From a virus, in the IMG/VR virus record IMGVR_UViG_3300034072_001539, positions 1 through 35,130 of that record: DNA of 35,130 nt, one strand, 5' to 3'. Below are positions 7,939 through 14,788 of this stretch, one piece after another. A program made the position numbers and the translations under genes. The notes beneath the pieces are model-generated. The model searched no databases. It had not been told where the DNA came from and saw only the letters and a program-made list of their open reading frames with translations. The stretch's first letter is position 1; each line of letters begins with the position of its first letter.

Positions 7939-8380
7939 GCCTAGGCGATACAAGACAGGCTTCACAAAGCTCCGCAGTGCCCTCTCGCTCATGGCGCAGG
8001 CCACGACGCCAGAGGTGGTGGTGACGATCACCAACCTCTCGGCCGATAAGCTTCGATGGCTGCGCCTCGGCGGGCGCGACTTTGAGGCGACCACGGGCGA
8101 GCTGTTGCGCGAGATGGGCACCGCGTACGTGCGTGGCCTGAGCGACCTTGCACGCGGCCGCACCCGCGACGCGCGCAGGCCCTGGCAGCTTGCGGGCGAG
8201 GTGTTCAAGGACCGCGTGGCTTCGCGTCTCGCCACTTCGGGCGGCGACGTGCGGTCACGCATGACCCCGCTCGCTCCGAGCACCATCCGACGCAAGGGTC
8301 ACGCGCGCATCGGCGTGGACTCAGGCAAGCTCTTGACGGACGTCGCCACGGCTGCTGTCGTGGTGACGCTGACCCGATGA
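7931..8380 (+). CDS. Putative head-tail joining / minor structural protein
   Basis: A 149-residue protein starting at a GTG (7931) that overlaps the portal gene by 8 nt; the longer frame upstream is not needed. It is rich in Arg and Lys. The segment MTPLAPSTIRRKGHARIGVD followed by SGKLLTDVATA resembles the 'LSPxTixRKGxxxplvDTGxL' signature of virion-morphogenesis and tail-completion proteins (gpG / HK97 gp10-like). Its position right after the portal would fit a minor head or neck component. Evidence is one motif plus context. Confidence 0.55.
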   Translation: MAEPRRYKTGFTKLRSALSLMAQATTPEVVVTITNLSADKLRWLRLGGRDFEATTGELLREMGTAYVRGLSDLARGRTRDARRPWQLAGEVFKDRVASRLATSGGDVRSRMTPLAPSTIRRKGHARIGVDSGKLLTDVATAAVVVTLTR

Positions 8381-8622
8381 CAGACCGCATCACCACGCAC
8401 GACAGTGCCCGCGACCTCCTGCGCTACGCCGCCCCGGGCGTGCACGTCGAGGTGCTACCCGTGTGGCCACCGATGCCGCACGCCCGGCGCTTCCGCGTGC
8501 GCATCTCCGACGTGGGCGACCTGTCCGAGCTCGACACCTACTCTCTCCCCGTCGAGGCCTCGCGCCTCGTACGCCGCGTGCGCGACCTCGCCGCGGCCGT
8601 CCACCGCATGAGGCACCGATGA
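8377..8622 (+). CDS. Small protein of unknown function
   Basis: An 81-residue protein that overlaps both neighbours (ATGA at each junction). It has an acidic middle (SDVGDLSELDTYSLPVEASR) and a basic helical C-terminus (LVRRVRDLAAAVHRMRHR). I recognise no family. It lies inside the head operon between a joining-protein candidate and the scaffold candidate, so a morphogenesis role is likely, but nothing more specific can be said. Confidence 0.6.
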   Translation: MTDRITTHDSARDLLRYAAPGVHVEVLPVWPPMPHARRFRVRISDVGDLSELDTYSLPVEASRLVRRVRDLAAAVHRMRHR

Positions 8623-9203
8623 GCGATTCGACTGACACGACCACCCCGACCACCGCGCCCGTCGCGTCGGCACCGCAGCCGACGCAGCCGAGCCTCCCCC
8701 TCGCCGCCAAGGCCGTGCCCCCGGTGGACGTGCCGAGCGAGATCGCCCGCATCCGCGCGGAGCTGGACGCAGAGCGCGCCGCCATGCGCGCCAAGGCCGA
8801 GGCGCAGACCGCTGAGGTGGCGCGGGTACGCGCCGAGGCCGACGCCCGTATTCTGCGCGTTGAGACCACCGCCGCGTTTCGCGGGCTGGGCTTCGACGAG
8901 GCGCGCACTGCCGCTGCGCTGAAGCTCATGGGCGACCAGCTTGCCGTGGTCGACGGCATGGTCGTCTCGCGCGCCGACCCGAAGGTACCCGCAGGCGACG
9001 TGATCAAAGCATGGGTGGAGGGCGATGGCGCGATCCTGCGCCCCCCTACCGTGCCCGCGGGTGGTAGCGGCGCGCCGTCGAGCACGTCGATGCCGGCCGC
9101 GGCGAAGGCTGCGGACCTCAGCACCGCCGAAGGCGCGACGGCCTACGCCAACAGCTTGCTCGCGCGCGGCGTTGCCGCGGTGTTGCCCTCGCGGAACGGC
9201 TGA
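8619..9203 (+). CDS. Putative capsid scaffold protein
   Basis: A 194-residue protein. The N-terminus is low-complexity Thr/Pro/Ala, followed by a long charged helix (about residues 38-90, EIARIRAELDAERAAMRAKA and onward) that should form a coiled coil. The C-terminal part is flexible with Ala/Gly-rich repeats. This composition and the position just before the major capsid gene are what scaffolding proteins of HK97-fold phages look like. It would guide procapsid assembly and then leave or be degraded; no protease domain is seen here. The ATG overlaps the preceding stop (ATGA). Confidence 0.72.
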   Translation: MSDSTDTTTPTTAPVASAPQPTQPSLPLAAKAVPPVDVPSEIARIRAELDAERAAMRAKAEAQTAEVARVRAEADARILRVETTAAFRGLGFDEARTAAALKLMGDQLAVVDGMVVSRADPKVPAGDVIKAWVEGDGAILRPPTVPAGGSGAPSSTSMPAAAKAADLSTAEGATAYANSLLARGVAAVLPSRNG

Positions 9204-9211
9204 CGTACGAT
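9183..9211 (+). promoter_or_regulatory. Candidate promoter for the major capsid gene
   Basis: TTGCCC (9183-9188), a 17-nt spacer, and TACGAT (9206-9211) give four of six matches in each box. They lie at the end of the scaffold gene, before one of the few gaps in the late region. A 5' leader of about 50 nt would follow, ending in a TGAGG Shine-Dalgarno (9259-9263) six bases before the capsid ATG. This would allow extra capsid transcription. It is a sequence match only. Confidence 0.45.
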
Positions 9212-9269
9212 CCACTTGACTCGCGGCCCCGACGACGGCGCGCCGCGCGAGCCTCACATGAGGCGCTAG

Positions 9270-10202
9270 ATGTCCACGAATCTCACGTCCACCTCGCCGC
9301 TGCTGCGGCCGAATGACCGCGGCGCCGCGGTCGACCTCCTCTTCCGCCAGACCGATTTCGTGCGGTGGGCCATGTCGCGCGGCCTCTTCGTCGAGAACAC
9401 CGGCGGCTCGCCGCACGCGTGGAACGTCCAGACCGCCAGCGGCGGGCTCGCCGAGATCTTCGTGGAGGGACAGGCCATCGGCCTCCCTGGCACCCCGGCC
9501 TTCTCGACGCACTCCGTCGCGGCCACGTACCTCCGCGGCACCGCCCGCGTCACCGGCCACGTGCGCGATCAGATCGCCCGCGGCGGGATGTACGAGGACG
9601 CCGCGGCCAAGGCCGTGAGCGACGCCACCCTCGACCTGCTCAAGAAGACCGAAGACACGCTCGTCGGCAGCACGCAGGACGCGGGCATCGCGGCCATCAT
9701 CGACAGCACCACGGTGTACGGCGGCCTCGACCCCGCCGTCGTGACCGAGACCGCGTCGCTGGAGACCGCCGTCGGTGGCGCGCTCACGGTGGCCGTGCTC
9801 GACACGCACTACCGCACCCTGTCGGACTCGCCCCGCGGCGCGATGCCGGACACCATCCTCTGCGGCCTGCGGCAGCGCGAGCTGTACGCCCGCATCAGCG
9901 GCACCACGAGCGGCGCGGGGCTCCCCAACGACTTCCGCGCCAACGCGGGGTCGCCGTACGACTACGGCATCGTGGGCAGCGTGGCCTTCAACGGCATCCC
10001 GTTCACCGTGATCCGCCTCCTCACGGCGTCCGAGCTGTACATGCTGGACGTGGCCTCGGGCATGGAGATTCGCATGCAGCGCAACCTCCAGGCCGAGATC
10101 ACCCGCGAGGCCGACGACACGGTCTACACCGTCTCGCACGCCTACCTCCCCGTCGTGCGCAACCGCCGCAAGCAGGGCAAGCTCACCGGACTCAGCACCT
10201 GA
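9270..10202 (+). CDS. Major capsid protein (HK97-fold type)
   Basis: A 310-residue protein directly after the scaffold candidate. Features in order: an N-arm with RPNDRGAAVDLLFRQTDFVR, a central region with an RGTARVTGHVRDQIARGGM-like loop, then FRANAGSPYDYGIVGSVAFN and GIPFTVIRLLTASELYMLDV, and a strand-rich end (EADDTVYTVSHAYLPVVRNR). This pattern is known from capsid proteins of this HK97-like size class. It forms the capsid shell. It has its own candidate promoter and Shine-Dalgarno. Its codons are strongly biased to C-ending and AAG forms compared with neighbours, fitting very high expression. Confidence 0.85.
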   Translation: MSTNLTSTSPLLRPNDRGAAVDLLFRQTDFVRWAMSRGLFVENTGGSPHAWNVQTASGGLAEIFVEGQAIGLPGTPAFSTHSVAATYLRGTARVTGHVRDQIARGGMYEDAAAKAVSDATLDLLKKTEDTLVGSTQDAGIAAIIDSTTVYGGLDPAVVTETASLETAVGGALTVAVLDTHYRTLSDSPRGAMPDTILCGLRQRELYARISGTTSGAGLPNDFRANAGSPYDYGIVGSVAFNGIPFTVIRLLTASELYMLDVASGMEIRMQRNLQAEITREADDTVYTVSHAYLPVVRNRRKQGKLTGLST

Positions 10203-10220
10203 TCGGAGACACCAGACACC

Positions 10221-10586
10221 ATGAGCGCCTTTACCATCATCTCCAAGCTGTCTGCGGACAGCGCGCCCTCGGGTGCCGCGAAGCGCGTCACCTTCACCGC
10301 CACCGGCACCGCGTCCTACGACACGGCCGGGTCGGTGCTCAACCTCGCCACGAGCGGGGTGCTGGGCATCGACGGCTTCACCGCCGTGCACGGCGTCAAG
10401 CTGATCGGCGTCGCCGCCGCCGCGAGCGACCGCTACGTCTGCACCTACGTGCGCGCCTCCGCGGGCGCCGCGGCCACCGGGCTCATCAAGGTCCGTGACG
10501 CCGACGCGGGCACCGCGATGAGCGAGGTGTCGAGCACTACCGACCTGAGCGCGCTGACGTTCATCTTCGAGGCGGTAGGCGTCTGA
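10221..10586 (+). CDS. Small virion protein, possible capsid decoration protein
   Basis: A 121-residue, Ala/Ser/Thr-rich, strand-rich protein (SKLSADSAPSGAAKRVTFTA, ending in SALTFIFEAVGV). The ATG follows a GGAGAC Shine-Dalgarno region 12 bases upstream. It lies immediately after the major capsid gene and shares its C-ending codon bias, which suggests high expression. I infer a decoration or head-surface role. There is no recognised motif, so a different minor structural role is possible. Confidence 0.6.
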   Translation: MSAFTIISKLSADSAPSGAAKRVTFTATGTASYDTAGSVLNLATSGVLGIDGFTAVHGVKLIGVAAAASDRYVCTYVRASAGAAATGLIKVRDADAGTAMSEVSSTTDLSALTFIFEAVGV

Positions 10587-11128
10587 TGATGACCGTCGCC
10601 GTCTTCGCCCCCGACTTCGCCCGCCAGCTCAACGCCACCACGCGACGCGCGTATGTGGCCGAAGAGCTTCGGCGGGCGCAGGCGAGCGGGCCGCTCTCTC
10701 TGACCGCCCTCCTCGCGGGGGCGGTAGACGGCGCGGCAAGCGTCGCTCTCGACCTCATCGACAAGGGCCGCGCGCCCGACGGCTCCGACGTGGTGCCGCC
10801 GGGCTTCGCGGTGCAGCTTCGGCTGCGCGAAGGCGCCGTGCCTCCTGCGCGCGACCCGCAGGGACGCCCACTGCCCGCTGACAAGGCGGGCAAGGTGCTC
10901 GTGGTGAAGATCGGGCAGCGGCAGGCGCTGGCCGAAGCGCGCAGCGTCGACGCCAACGCGCGGCGCGACATCTACGAGACCACCGAGGTGACGACCACAG
11001 CGCGCGCGTACCGGCTCCGCGATGCGGTCACGATCCTGCGCCAGTGGGGCGTGGGCGTGGCCGATGACATCGACCGGCACCTTGTCGAAGAGGTGCTCGA
11101 CAGCGGCACGAAGGGCGGCAAGCGATGA
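10586..11128 (+). CDS. Structural-region protein of unknown function (neck candidate)
   Basis: A 180-residue protein whose start overlaps the previous stop (TGATGATG, so either of two adjacent ATGs could be used). It contains a helical N-terminus and an Arg-rich stretch EARSVDANARRDIYETTEV. No family is recognised. The position between the capsid pair and the tail genes is where head-completion and connector proteins are encoded, so a neck role is a reasonable guess only. Confidence 0.6.
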   Translation: MMTVAVFAPDFARQLNATTRRAYVAEELRRAQASGPLSLTALLAGAVDGAASVALDLIDKGRAPDGSDVVPPGFAVQLRLREGAVPPARDPQGRPLPADKAGKVLVVKIGQRQALAEARSVDANARRDIYETTEVTTTARAYRLRDAVTILRQWGVGVADDIDRHLVEEVLDSGTKGGKR

Positions 11129-11982
11129 GGTTTGTGGAGGTCGACCGGGCCACAACGCTACACGTCGACCTCCCTGTGAGGCCGTCCGCGGCTGGCACGT
11201 ACGAGGTGCAGACCGTCCGCGGTGGCACCGTGCAAGCGAGCGCCGCGGCGTCTCTGTCGGCCGTGAGCACCACGCTCTCTGGCGCTGCGGTGGCGGGCGC
11301 TGCGTCGATCACGGTCACGAGCGCGACGGGCATCGTCGCCGGCCGGCGCTACCTCATCGGCGGCGCGGAGGAGTCGGGCGGCGAGTGGGTCACGGTGCGG
11401 TCTATCGACGGCACCACGGTCACACTCGCGCGGCGGCTGATCGCAGCGAGGGCTTCGGGCGTCGCGTTCGAGTCCACCCGCGTGGACTTCGCCCTCCCTG
11501 CCATCGCCAACCACGGGCGCGCGCACCGGGTCGTGTACTCATGGCCCTTGGCCGACGACAGGCCCGACTTTGTGTTGCCCTTCGACGTGTGCCGGTGGTC
11601 GCCCGTCTCGCACCTGTCCACCGAGGACTTGCGCACGCTTGACCCGCTGTTGGCGAAGCGCATCCCGGCGTCGGTGTGGCTCCCTGGCTTGATTGAGGAG
11701 TCGTGGGAGATGCTCTGCCGCCACATCGCGCAGCGTGTGGAGCCCGGTGGGATCGTGGGCACCGTCGACCTTACGACCGCGCACGGGTACCTCGCCCGCG
11801 CCTTGCTCGCCGAAACGGCGGGCGACGACACCGAGACTACGGCGTACCGCGCGCGGATGCAGGAGCGGTACGCGCAGGAGCGCGACAGCACCCTTGCCTC
11901 GCTTGCCTACGACGAGTCACAAGACGGCCAGGCCACGGTGCAGACCGGGTGGGTGCGGACCATCAACGTGATGCGAGGCTGA
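11125..11982 (+). CDS. Structural-region protein with inserted beta domain (neck candidate)
   Basis: A 285-residue protein. Residues about 60-105 (SITVTSATGIVAGRRYLIGG, then WVTVRSIDGTTVTLARRL) form a compact beta domain that also occurs in the tail-tip protein encoded at 18049. The C-terminal half is helical and charged (YLARALLAETAGDDTETTAY, RMQERYAQERDSTLASLAYD). The order of genes suggests a head-tail connector or adaptor. I do not recognise the family. It overlaps the previous gene by 4 nt. Confidence 0.6.
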   Translation: MRFVEVDRATTLHVDLPVRPSAAGTYEVQTVRGGTVQASAAASLSAVSTTLSGAAVAGAASITVTSATGIVAGRRYLIGGAEESGGEWVTVRSIDGTTVTLARRLIAARASGVAFESTRVDFALPAIANHGRAHRVVYSWPLADDRPDFVLPFDVCRWSPVSHLSTEDLRTLDPLLAKRIPASVWLPGLIEESWEMLCRHIAQRVEPGGIVGTVDLTTAHGYLARALLAETAGDDTETTAYRARMQERYAQERDSTLASLAYDESQDGQATVQTGWVRTINVMRG

Positions 11983-11985
11983 CTG

Positions 11986-12525
11986 GTGGCGAGCGTACAG
12001 AGCGAGCTGCGCACGCGGGCGATGGCCTTGATCCTCGGCACCGCCGGGCAGGTAGGCTACACGGTCGCCGCGGGGCGCTTCCGCGAGGCCGCGCCCGAGG
12101 ATGAGCTGCACAGCGCGGAGCGCGCGGTCACGGTGCGGATGCGCTCGCGCGCGCCCGTCAACGGGTACAACAATCCGCAGTGCGGCCAGGGCTTGTACCT
12201 CACGACGCTGGAGGTGCTCGTCACGTACGTGGTCGCCAAGGGCGAGGCGTCGTACGAGGCGCCCGGCGAGCAATCGGGCGGGGCAGACGACGAGACCGTC
12301 GAAGACCGCGCCGCCGACGACGCGCAGGTGTTGCTCGCGGTGCTCGGGTACCAGCCAAACTGGACGGGTGTGTCGCCGGTGGTGATCGATCCTTACGCGG
12401 TCGTGCCGTCTGAGCCTCCCGCCCCCACGCTCGACGTGACAGACTCCCGCGCAACGCTCACCCTGACTCTGTACCTGATGACGCGGGCCGACCAATACAC
12501 GGCGTACGGCCCCACGATCTCCTGA
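11986..12525 (+). CDS. Putative tail terminator / tail completion protein
   Basis: A 179-residue protein starting with GTG (11986), three bases after the previous stop. The pattern TLEVLVTYVVAKGEA, an acidic helix DDETVEDRAADDAQVLLAVL, then RATLTLTLYLMTRADQYTAY resembles tail terminator proteins, which alternate strands with a helix and precede the tail tube gene. The next gene is the tail tube, supporting this. Assignment is by pattern and context. Confidence 0.5.
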   Translation: MASVQSELRTRAMALILGTAGQVGYTVAAGRFREAAPEDELHSAERAVTVRMRSRAPVNGYNNPQCGQGLYLTTLEVLVTYVVAKGEASYEAPGEQSGGADDETVEDRAADDAQVLLAVLGYQPNWTGVSPVVIDPYAVVPSEPPAPTLDVTDSRATLTLTLYLMTRADQYTAYGPTIS

Positions 12526-12534
12526 GGCTCCACG

Positions 12535-13815
12535 ATGGCCCGTCAAACTGTCCTGCATGGCTCCCACGTCGGAGCGGTCTACATCTCTGAGGAGTCGCCC
12601 TTTGGCACGCCGGGCACCGAACAGCGGTGCCACGTCAAGGCCGACAGCGTCGACCTTCAGGTGACGCAAGCCGAGGTCGACCGGATGCGGCTGTCGCCGT
12701 CGGTCAACGACTACTTGGCCCCTGTGCGCGGATACAAGGCCGCGACGTGTGCGCTCGTGCACTACCTCCAGCCCGCGACCACGGTGCTTGCCGACAACGC
12801 AACGCCCGACGCCGACGCCAACGCGCCGCTGCGGGTGCTGATGCGCTGCATCCTCGGCGGCGAGAGCGTGGCCGCTGGTAGCGTGTCGGCGGCGGGCACG
12901 TACAGCAGCACCGCCAACGGCACGCCCTTCGACGTGTCAAGCGGTGACGGCGCCAACTTCCCGGCGGGGCAGATTGTGGCCGTTGACCAGAGCGGCAACG
13001 TCGGCGCGGAAGACCTCGTGCCGTGCCGCGTGCGCGTGCGCTCTATCGACACCATCACTGTGTGGCCAGCCCTCGCCGCAGTGCCGAGCGCGGGCGGTGG
13101 CGAGCGGGTCATCAACAGCTTCACGTGGTACCCGACGCAGACCAACACCAAGAGCCTCTCGGTGGCCCTCGCGCCCGCGCAGGGCACGGCGCTGGAGTAC
13201 CGCGCCACGGGCGGCACTGGGTCGTTTGAGCTCAGCTTCAACCGCGGCGAGCTGTTGGAGGCGTCCTTCGACCTCCAGTTTGCGTCGCACGTCGGCCCGG
13301 CAGACCTCTCCCTCGGCGCAGCCGTCGCAGCCGATCCGATGGCGCCGCCCCTCAGCACCCGCGGCGCGAAGCTGTATCTGCAGCCCATCGCCACCACCAC
13401 GCGCACGTGCCTCTCAGTGGACTCGATGACCCTGCGCGTCAACGCGGGGATGGAGCACCGCGAGACCTTGACGTGCGGCGTGGAGGGCATGAGCGGCACG
13501 ATGCGCAGCGCCGGGCTTCAAGAGGCGTTCGCCGAGGCCGAGTTGGTGTTGGACGTGGACACCGACTACGACACCTCGACGTGGACCGATCAGACCGAGC
13601 TCAGCATGATGTTCTTCGTCCCCTTCGACGCGGCCACGAGCCGCCGGATGGTGGTCGTCGACATCGGCCGGTGTGTGATCGTGGGCAAGCCCGCGGTCGC
13701 ACGCGGCGCCAACAACTTGGCCAAGATGACCCTCGTGCTGCGCGCTCAGCGCGACACCAGCGTGACCGGCACGACCGACCTCGCCACCGCGCCCCTGCGC
13801 ATCGCCATCCTTTGA
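12535..13815 (+). CDS. Major tail tube protein
   Basis: A 426-residue, strand-rich protein with long Ser/Thr/Gly segments, a start after a TGAGG Shine-Dalgarno (12523-12527), and an N-terminus with VYISEESPFGTPGTEQRCHV, a pattern of long-tailed-phage tube proteins. A central part (about 125-195) has the same style of inserted beta domain as other tail proteins here. It lies directly before the tail-assembly chaperone pair and the tape measure gene, the fixed place of the tube gene in siphophages. It would polymerise around the tape measure. Confidence 0.78.
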   Translation: MARQTVLHGSHVGAVYISEESPFGTPGTEQRCHVKADSVDLQVTQAEVDRMRLSPSVNDYLAPVRGYKAATCALVHYLQPATTVLADNATPDADANAPLRVLMRCILGGESVAAGSVSAAGTYSSTANGTPFDVSSGDGANFPAGQIVAVDQSGNVGAEDLVPCRVRVRSIDTITVWPALAAVPSAGGGERVINSFTWYPTQTNTKSLSVALAPAQGTALEYRATGGTGSFELSFNRGELLEASFDLQFASHVGPADLSLGAAVAADPMAPPLSTRGAKLYLQPIATTTRTCLSVDSMTLRVNAGMEHRETLTCGVEGMSGTMRSAGLQEAFAEAELVLDVDTDYDTSTWTDQTELSMMFFVPFDAATSRRMVVVDIGRCVIVGKPAVARGANNLAKMTLVLRAQRDTSVTGTTDLATAPLRIAIL

Positions 13816-13829
13816 CCGGAGAACCCCGC

Positions 13830-14354
13830 GTGACCTCTCCCTTGTCCACCACGATCCGCGTCGTACGTCTCTCGCCCCTGTGCCCTGACGAGGCCGTTGA
13901 CGCGGACGCAATGACCGCCGACGTAGTGGACGGGCGCAACGCGTTGTTGCGCTACCTCCAAACGCGCGACGAGAGCCTCCTGCGCGTGCGGGAGGGGATG
14001 GCGCCGACGTGGTTCGTGGTGCGGCGCCTCCCCGCGTCGTACCTTGCGGCTGTCCTCGACGCGGTGCAGCCCGTGGCAGCGCGGCGCGTGATGGCCCTGC
14101 GCGCGGCCGTGCACGCCGTCGAGGGGCCCGAGGCCATTGCCGTGCTTCCGCCCGGCGGACGGGGCGTCTACGTGGCGGCGCAGGCCGACTACGGCGTGAC
14201 CCTCGCGCCGGAGGAGTGGGTGCAGGAGATCGCGGACCGCTACGGGGCCGACGCGGTGCAGGAGCTTGGCGAGATCGCACTGACCCTGTCGAGGTTGCCG
14301 AAGGCTGCACGCGGCCCTTTCGGCTGGTGGGGTGGTACGGCAGCGACCTCCTAG
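13830..14354 (+). CDS. Tail assembly chaperone (G-type, unshifted product)
   Basis: A 174-residue protein with a GTG start at 13830, preceded by GGAG at 13818-13821. The middle is mostly helical (ADYGVTLAPEEWVQEIADRY, then ELGEIALTLSRLPKAARGPF). It lies between tail tube and tape measure, exactly where the G gene of siphophages sits. Near its 3' end is a canonical slippery heptamer, C CCT TTC at 14315-14321, in the right phase for a -1 frameshift. Ribosomes that do not slip end at TAG 14352-14354 after FGWWGGTAATS. Confidence 0.82.
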   Translation: MTSPLSTTIRVVRLSPLCPDEAVDADAMTADVVDGRNALLRYLQTRDESLLRVREGMAPTWFVVRRLPASYLAAVLDAVQPVAARRVMALRAAVHAVEGPEAIAVLPPGGRGVYVAAQADYGVTLAPEEWVQEIADRYGADAVQELGEIALTLSRLPKAARGPFGWWGGTAATS

Positions 14355-14788
14355 ACGAGGCGATGGGCGCCCACCCCTGCGGCTGCGACCTGGCAGACCG
14401 CGCAGACCAGCAAGCCGACCCCCGCGCCGCCGCGGTGATGCGCAGCGATGCAGAGGTGTTTCGGCGCTTGTGGTCGTGCCCTTACGCGGGCCACCGCGGG
14501 GCGCCGGCGTCCGAGACGGCGCGCACCATCGCGGCCGTCGAGCGGCTTGTGGGCGCTCTGCCCGGCGAGATCGTGGGATGCCCTGGCGCTTGCGTGCGTC
14601 GAGAGGACGCGCACGAGGCCCTCAGTGCGCTACGATGGTGGCGCAACGGCCAGCTACACCTACGGGTGCCGCACCCGAGCGCCGCGCTCGTGGAGGCCAT
14701 CGACCTAATCGACACCAGCGTGTCCGCCCGCGAGGGAGCCGAGATACGCCGCGCCAGAGAGCGGGCAGAGCATGGCCGAAAAGATTGA
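13830..14788 (+). CDS. Tail assembly chaperone GT-type fusion by -1 frameshift
   Basis: Slipping at C CCT TTC (14315-14321) moves ribosomes into the -1 frame, which is open from 14321 to TGA at 14786-14788. The fusion has 319 residues (164 from the first frame, 155 from the second). The added T-like part starts RLVGWYGSDLLDEAMG and contains cysteines in HPCGCDL, WSCPYAGH and GCPGACVR, perhaps a metal site. An independent start at ATG 14363 is possible, but its nearest GAGG is only two bases away, so frameshifting is favoured. G and GT proteins chaperone the tape measure during tail assembly. The end overlaps the tape measure gene by 17 nt. Confidence 0.78.
14315..14321 (+). promoter_or_regulatory. 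-1 ribosomal frameshift heptamer CCCTTTC
   Basis: The codons read GGC CCT TTC. The heptamer has the X XXY YYZ form with X at the third codon position, so both tRNAs can re-pair in the -1 frame (CCC, TTT). The stop of the upstream frame lies 31 bases further on, and the shifted frame stays open for 155 codons. Confidence 0.75.

Noticed and set aside
8538-10391. Long minus-strand frame (617 codons) opposite the scaffold and capsid genes
   Set aside because: Gly/His/Arg-rich shadow of two confident genes with strong start signals.
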